This document shows positions 58,109 to 64,000 of a stretch of DNA of 64,000 nucleotides, in pieces. The stretch's first letter is position 1. Every line of letters begins with the position of its first letter. Made by a program: the position numbers and the translations under genes. Source of the stretch: Papaver somniferum. Lineage: Eukaryota > Streptophyta > Magnoliopsida > Ranunculales > Papaveraceae. The notes beneath the pieces are model-generated. The model saw only the letters and a list, made by a program, of their open reading frames with translations, was not told where the DNA came from and made no database searches. The stretch is from the NCBI RefSeq assembly GCF_003573695.1, contig NC_039365.1:129729466-129793465 (forward strand). The letters are read 5' to 3'.

Positions 58109-61100
58109 TGTAGATGGTGGATTTTCGACAAGGGTTAAAATCGTAAAACCATAATTGTACATGCTCCTGATCCAGCAATCAGATGAGTATTGAGGCTCAT
58201 GTCTCTCATTGAAGCATGAAAGCTCATGCCACAAAATCTCTAACTGAGAATATTGTCTCTCAGAGTATATGTAGATGTGTAGTCTCTCAGCTGAGGCAAC
58301 GACACATCTCATAAATACTGAGCAATTTCAGTAATTACTTCTATATAGAATCGAAAGATTGGACGGCTCATATACAACTTGTTTGCTAGTATAGAGAAAT
58401 AACGCCTTCAGGATGTAACAAGGTTTTCCCTAACTATATAAAGGAAATATGACGTTTCAACAAGCTCATATCTCTCAATTCTCAGATAATTAATGCTCTT
58501 AGACAGCATGCCTGCTAGTATAGAGCCGTCAATTAATTATCTTTAATCGTTAACTGAATATTCAGCAATATTCTACGATTCTTCGTAATATTTCGTCACT
58601 TCAATTTGTGGTTCTTCCCAGCATAATTCCACGGGTTAGTGATAAATATTCAACGTGCGTGCATCTGAGCCGCTATCAAGTAAGCCCCGACCAAAATGGT
58701 GCAAGTGTACTCAGCAATAATGCACAAACGAGCACCTGAATGCACGAACGAGCATTTCAAAACACAAAGGAACGATGAACCTATGCAAAATAAGAAGAAA
58801 ATAATAAATAATAAAATATTAATTAAGGCGCCAGGGGACTGGGCCCACCGACCGGCCGGTCGTGCCGTGGCCAGTCCCACGCCCAATTTTATATTTTATC
58901 ATATTTTTATTATTTTCCTTGATCTCATGAAAATCTCTTCATTTGAGCAAATATCCTTCGTTTCATGAAAACTCCTTAAATTCATGAAATTTCCCTCAAG
59001 TCGTGAAAAATAATATAAAATTAGAAAAACTCGTGGAACCAGGCCCTAGCCAGCCGGTCATGCCCTGGCCGGTCCCGCACGCCCTTTATTTTATTATTAT
59101 TATTTTTTATGTTTCCCCCATCTCATGGAAACTCCTTGATTTCAACAAATTCCTTGGTTTCAACAAACTCCTTGGTTTTATGCTATTTCCCTAAAATCAT
59201 GAAAAATGTTATAAAAATAGGGAAAGTGCCTTGGGACTGGTCTCCTTGGACGGCCGGTCATGCCTTGGCCATAGCCGGTCCCACACTTCATGACTCCCTA
59301 TTTTATTATTATTATTATTTCCATAATCTCATGGAAATTCCCTAATCTCATGAAATTCCTTAGTTTCATGGTATTTCCTTCACATCAGGAAAAATACATA
59401 AAATTGGGAAAGGTGCTGCAGGACCGAGCTTGCTAGTTGGCCGACCATGCCCTAGCCATGTCCGGTCCCACACCTTGCGATTCCCTATTTTATTATTTAT
59501 ATTTCATCATCTCATGAAGATTCCCCAGTTTCAGCAAAACCCTGAATCCTTCATATTTTCTCAAAGTGTTGCTCAATCGCGCATTAGAAAATATCGAAAC
59601 TGTCAGGACTGAGACACGAACATTATGGTGACACGGGCATGTCTCTTTGACCGACCAAGGCCGGCCCTAAGGCTTGCAAATAGACGGTCCCACATGTTTT
59701 AATAATTTTGACCTAATTTGCTCAATTGCTCATATTAGGTCCAAACTCTTCTCAAACAACTGGGAGTTTGATCAAACGACCATCAGTTGGTCCCACGACC
59801 ACCAAGAGACGATCCCATGAATCCTTGGTCGGTCCCTCATCTCTCCATAATCTGGTTTTACTACCTAACGCTCACACGAGCATTATTCTAATAAATGATT
59901 AAACCAGCATTTAATCATCCTTTCGCCAACTAGTCTTCAGAAGACTTTGGTATTTTTCTCATTTGAACATCTGGGCGTTACATGGTCGACTCGTCATCCC
60001 ATGTATCCGGCCCCTCCTTCACTCTATGGTTGATTTTCAATAAATTATCGATTGATCAAAAATTAGGGTTTCGTATCCAGAGCTTTGCAAAACATAATTC
60101 TGAGCAGATTCAAATACTAATAATTTTGTGATGATCCCGTGATCAACACTTTTATTATTATGCTCGGCCTAGCTTCCAGTGTCTTAAATTAATATTTTAT
60201 CTTATCTGTTCCTGACACCAACAATTCATCAGACGAGCAACACTTGCTCATACGAGCAATATTTGCTCAGACTAAGGAATATTGGTTCAACTTTCAATAT
60301 TAAAAAATTCAGCAACATTTGCTCACCTTAAGTTATCAACATTTATTCAACATTATACTTTTGTCTCAGCAGACATGTTCAATTCATGAGTCTCAGAACA
60401 TTTGCAAATCACGTTCGACTCAACAATACAAGGACTCATCGTCTGACTCCAAAATCACGAGATGTCAATCGTGTCACATGGGGGATATTAACTAGGGTTT
60501 TGGTATGGCAGTCTATGGCACGCGTGTTCATACACACGATGAGAATGTGAGAAATTCGTGCAATCAGTTGGAGGAGTTAGAAAAGTAGTGGATGGGAAAT
60601 CAACCAAGTCTTCGCGCGATGAACAACTGGTTTTGACACGACTTCCCACTTCTCTACTCTTTGACTTCAGAAACTGTCACTCTTCATGGGATCAGGTGTT
60701 TACAATTCCAGCAATATAAAAGGCCTCTGAACCATGATTGAAGGAGAAGAGAATTTCTCGACAAGTTCATACGTACAATCTTTCGTCTACACGAACTCAT
60801 CGTCTGAGCAATCACTCTCAACTGAGTAAATTCAATCATTTAGAACTTTCTTATGCATAATACACAATACACCTACAATCTCGATCACCATTGATCTCAC
60901 ACATTTCTTAGCTTCCCTCATACAGATTGACCCATCCTCTCTTGTGAACGAATTGACTCTGGAACGGCCATTGTCTTGGTTTAGGTCGGAGTCCTACAGA
61001 TTGATCTCTCGAAATTAAAGCACTCCCTTCTTGCAGTGCATCTGTGTGAGGTTGAGCATTTGCTCGGTTCAAGGAGTCTCCTCCCCACGGTCATCTCCTC

Positions 61101-61140
61101 GATTCCGTAAAAACCAGTAAATCGTTTTTCCCCATCTACA
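58109..61140 (+). repeat. Tat-R 5' LTR
   Basis: The start TGTAGATGGTGG and end CCCCATCTACA form matching inverted ends, and the PBS follows by three bases. A TATA box atataaaagg lies at 60714-60723, about 430 bases before the LTR end. The last 200 bases match the Tat-L LTR end. A second TATA-like word (actatataaagg, about 58432) is near the 5' end. No gene inside. Confidence 0.85.
58829..59690 (+). repeat. Tandem repeats of about 195 bp in Tat-R LTR
   Basis: Units start at about 58829, 59031, 59226 and 59412, with a degenerate fifth near 59630 (spacing 186-218). Each has a GC-rich head containing a ccggtc palindrome-like word and catgcc, then ccggtccca, followed by an AT-rich ttattattat part and a word of the type tctcatgaaat. 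The first unit has the perfect palindrome GACCGGCCGGTC at 58850-58861. Confidence 0.8.
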
Positions 61141-61143
61141 GAT

Positions 61144-61161
61144 TGGCGACCACAGTGGGAG
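61144..61161 (+). other. Tat-R primer binding site
   Basis: TGGCGACCACAGTGGGAG, three bases after the LTR. Same site as in Tat-L apart from two changes. Confidence 0.8.
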
Positions 61162-61195
61162 GTTAATCTCTCGGTTGCAATCTCAAATCACAAAG

Positions 61196-62540
61196 ATGGC
61201 TGGTCTTAGGTCTAGGTTAGTTACAGGTTCCAACACAAACGACGCTAGCACTAGCAACAATAACAATGAGGATATCCCAGAAACCATTCCGTCCTCTAAC
61301 ACTGACGGTGGTGATGTTATTCCTCCTCACTCTAACATGGAAGGTCATCCCCTGTTCGGCCGACACCCTGAGGAAGTCAGGGGGGATCCACCACCTACCA
61401 TGGCTGATCTCATCAAGGTGCAAGAGACTCTTGCAAAGAATCAAACTGACATGGATGCAACACAGAAGGAGATATTCAATTATCTCAAGACTCTCACTGA
61501 CAAGATGTCAGAGAAGACTCAAGGAAAATGAAAAGAAAAGGAAACATCCTCAGATGTTGATCCGGAAGTAGTTCCAATTCAAACAGTGGATGAAAGCGAA
61601 GTCTGCAAAGCTGCAGACGATCCATCATTGAAGGAATCATCGAATTTCATTACTCGGGAAGATTTGGAATGCCTCTTGGAGAACCATGGAAAAGACAAGA
61701 CATCACATATCCATCGTCACCAGCCTCCATACCCTGCTGCTACGCAAAAGATTCCTCTTCCAAAAGGTTATACCTCTCCAACCTTCACTTTATATGACGG
61801 AACAGGCAATGCTCAGGAGCATGTTTCTCGGTTCCTGGAAGCCTTGGGTGAACATGAGCATAACCATGTTTTTCGCCTCAAAGAATTTTCAAAATCCTTG
61901 AAAGGCAGGGAATACACCGGGTACAACAACATCGCACCAGGAACTATCAACAATTGGGGAGAAATGATTAACGCCTTCTAAAGAAAGTACTTCTTTGTGT
62001 CATAGCAAGTTACTCTCTATGATCTTGGAAGAATGTTTCATAGGAACAATGAACATCCCAATGACTATGTGAAACGATTTAGAGTTCAGGCCCTGGACTA
62101 TCATGATCCAAACGTCACGGAGCAACAACTTGTAGACTTATGTATCAACGGCATGATCCCGTTCTATAGAGCTTTGTTGGAAAATCTTCGTTTCCATACC
62201 TTCTCAGAGCTTCATAAAGCGGCGAAGAGATCGGAAACTACTGCACCCGCTTTACTGAAAATAACAACAGCTACAAAGGCTGAAGAACCGCGAGACGCTC
62301 GAGGTAGCAGACGTCTGATCAACAAGCAGTACAACCTTCCAGCCTTCCACAAACGTTGTGGCAGAAGGGAGCAAACGGAAATCCGAACCGCCCGGAAAAC
62401 ACATCTCAGCTCCTTCGAAAGCACAAAGGAAGGATAAGCAAGATACACAAGCCTCTGACCAATGCAAAAGAGTTCCTGATCAAGAAGCACCTGACTTTTC
62501 CCTTTCCATTGAAGAAGTGATCGAACTCCTGGATGTTTAG
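61196..62540 (+). pseudogene. gag: Tat-R gag, with stops
   Basis: The ATG at 61196 (MAGLRSRLVTGSNTNDAST) is preceded by caaag and matches the Tat-L start word. The N-terminal part is low-complexity and ends at TGA 61529. In the same frame or close to it, 61586-61981 gives the Gag core PTFTLYDGTGNAQEHVSRFL, LKEFSKSLKGREY and NNWGEMINAF, ending at TAA 61979. A TAG follows at 62003. 62033-62437 gives the C-terminal core HPNDYVKRFRVQALDY and ENLRFHTFSELHKAAKRSE. A CCHC knuckle was not seen. Gag would assemble the particle. Confidence 0.85.
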
Positions 62541-62561
62541 ATCCAAGATGGTGCTATCAAG

Positions 62562-63263
62562 TTGCCATATGTCAAGAAAGAACCAACTGAAGAAGACATA
62601 GAAAGTCCTCGTTACTGCCGCTTCCACAGGTTCGTCAATCCTCCCACAAGTGACTGCAGAGTCTTAAAGCGCATATTCAGGGAAAAGGTTGAATTTGGAG
62701 AGCTTAACTTGGGAACTGAAGGAGTACACAGAGATCTTCTCCCAGTCAGGACTTTCTCCATCTCTGAAAAACCAGTTAAAGAAGCTGTCCAGTCATTGAT
62801 CGAGCATGTCTGCGAATTACTCTACCTGTCGAAGGCGCAGAGGGGAGACATGTTCATGGATCTGAACCACATAATGTCTGGGAAACGTATACCGATTCCA
62901 GAAGTACCTCCTGAACCTCCATCCATTGACAAGGAAATGTATGACTGGGGACTGCTCACCAGAGTGCATATTAAAGGAAATGAATTCAAGAGTGCATTTG
63001 TTAATATTGGCACTGCCGTCAACATCATTCCTTGGAAAACTCTTAGATCCGCTGGCATTACTCGACAAGAAGCTACTCATGCTCCCATGGAAATTAGGGA
63101 TCACGAAGGGACTTCTAGAGACGCATATGGCTATATCCTCAAGGTCAAAGAAAGTTCAGTCTGCACTGAGACCAAGTTTTATATAATCCGGGAAGATTCA
63201 GGATACGACATGATCCTTGGACGAACTTGGATTCATGCTGGAAAGATGGCTCTAATGCCTTAA
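62562..63263 (+). pseudogene. pol: Tat-R protease, active site lost
   Basis: This is a 233-codon frame. It contains SLIEHVCELLYLSKAQR, then the aspartic protease with VHIKGNEFKSAFVNIGTAVN where Tat-L has RALIDTGASSN: the catalytic Asp is Asn (one G-to-A change) and Thr is Ile. The second half keeps YDMILGRTWIHAGKMALMP. An upstream part (62358-62540) belongs to the spacer after gag. With Asn at this place the protease cannot cut. Confidence 0.82.
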
Positions 63264-63540
63264 ACACACTTTATTGTTGAAGAAGACTCTGACTCGGAAG
63301 AAATTGAGGATGCCCGACCATTTGAGCATCTGGAAGAAGTTAAAGCTCTGATGGAACTTACACAGAAACCTGGAGAAAGCGCACACTCTTTCATCAAAAG
63401 GTTTTGTACTCAGGAAAGTCTGATCCCCCTTCGTGCACCTATATTGCCAATGTTTAATCATGTTGCCCTGGTCCGGGGACTTCTTCCCACTGACAACTTA
63501 GATGTTGCAAAGTGTTATGAGTGGATAGCCTCGCCATGAC
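63264..63540 (+). pseudogene. Second gag-like segment downstream of protease
   Basis: Read in one frame through 63540, after a TAA at 63261, the segment shows LTQKPGESAHSFIKRFCTQE and VALVRGLLPTDNL. This pattern (GES, then FIxRF, then a hydrophobic GL motif) is that of the Gag core of Tat-type elements (Retrotrans_gag), not of RT, which should follow here. It suggests an internal rearrangement or chimera. The assignment rests on a short pattern. Confidence 0.45.
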
Positions 63541-63933
63541 AATATTACACCAAGTGGTTGAATACGGAGTTTCTTCAAACTAAGCATTCTATCAAAAGAT
63601 TTATTGTTGAAGACATGGCTACGCATGACAGAAAGTACGCTGGATACTCCCTGAGTGTCCATATGTGTCGTATCCATGGAATTTCATCACACGAGGAATT
63701 CTGAATCAGCAGAAGATATTAAAGGCGCGGACGACCAAGCCTAACAAATTCAAGGAATGAGATTTAGTTCTTAAGGCAACTAAGCGTGATCTCCATTCTG
63801 CAAGGAGCTCCAATTGGGAAGGACCTTTCATGGTTGCAAAATCCATAACTGGAGGCTACTACAAACTGATTAACACATATGGCAGGACCATGCCAGTGAT
63901 CCATGAGAATTGGCTTAAGGAGTTTGACGCCTA
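63541..63933 (+). pseudogene. pol: Tat-R integrase C-terminal remnant
   Basis: A frame from about 63735 reads KPNKFKE, a TGA, then DLVLKATKRDLHS, SSNWEGPFMVAKSITGGYYK and HENWLKEFDA, ending TAA near 63931. WEGPFMV and the spacing after DLVLK are the C-terminal (GPF/SH3-like) part of Tat integrases. The TGA stands where a Gly codon is expected (EGD). The core domain is absent. 63541-63730 is not clearly assignable. After the stop, gggcgtttga occurs twice within 25 bases. Confidence 0.75.
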
Positions 63934-64000
63934 AAATTATTGGGCGTTTGAGGTACTGGGCGTTTGACCATTCACGACGTCTGGGATTTGGCATTTAGGA

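Larger units (their letters stand above)
58109..64000 (+). mobile_element. Tat-R: Tat-like Ty3/gypsy element lacking RT, RNase H and integrase core
   Basis: This plus-strand element enters the right edge. The 5' LTR 58109-61140 has terminal TGTAGATG/CATCTACA. PBS, gag (61196-62540) and protease (62562-63263) follow. An unexpected gag-like segment comes next (63270-63540), then the extreme C-terminus of integrase (about 63720-63933). The central 3-4 kb expected of pol is absent. The 3' LTR lies outside the window. The 5' flank is GGAAG (58104-58108). Confidence 0.85.

Noticed and set aside
61217..63104. Minus-strand frames across Tat-R gag and protease
   Set aside because: They are the reverse of a recognised Gag and protease and have no domain of their own.

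Overview
This window looks like intergenic heterochromatin from a large, repeat-rich flowering-plant genome. Nearly every stretch I can identify is LTR retrotransposon. I recognise no host gene, tRNA, rRNA, CRISPR array or bacterial feature. Lineage evidence comes from the Athila-type (Ty3/gypsy) polyproteins, the Tat-type (Ty3/gypsy) elements and the SIRE-like Ty1/copia Gag proteins, a mixture typical of angiosperms. I cannot name the species; a eudicot with a big genome is an inference.

Layout. (1) 1-175: fragment resembling the 3' end of an LTR. (2) 176-1367 and 12368-about 15700: a minus-strand Tat-like element (Tat-L) with RT, protease, a gag that has lost its core, a PBS and a 5' LTR carrying six hairpin-bearing repeats of about 220 bp. 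It is interrupted by Athila-1 (1368-12367, plus strand), whose 3' LTR is cut off and joined to a second copy of 440 bp of Tat sequence. (3) 15806-17039: gag remnant of a SIRE-like copia element (minus). (4) 17040-25429: Copia-M, a minus-strand copia element with two LTRs, a broken gag and an extra ORF but no pol. (5) 25430-27882: a Ty3/gypsy gag-protease remnant, a 28-base G run and unassigned sequence. (6) 27883-28507 and 57583-58108: one LTR of another copia element (Copia-X) containing a minisatellite. (7) 28508-57577: Copia-P, a plus-strand sister of Copia-M, inserted in the Copia-X minisatellite with target duplication TATAA. It has lost gag and pol and carries other small ORFs. (8) 32363-53188, inside Copia-P: an Athila array LTR-internal-LTR-internal-LTR with target duplication GAGGA. 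(9) 58109-64000: a plus-strand Tat-like element (Tat-R) with a 3.0 kb LTR, gag and a mutated protease, then directly the integrase tail; RT, RNase H and the integrase core are missing. It runs off the window.

How the parts relate. The order of events can be read from the nesting: Copia-X, then Copia-P, then Athila, then tandem expansion of Athila. Copia-M keeps the uninterrupted version of the site that Athila hit in Copia-P. No element here has an intact gag-pol, so movement would have needed proteins supplied in trans. The most unusual items are the repeated LTR hairpins whose two arms change together (14301-15200), the copia family whose LTRs and 3' region are conserved while the ORFs between them differ, and the three-LTR Athila array with an internally duplicated leader and two primer binding sites.
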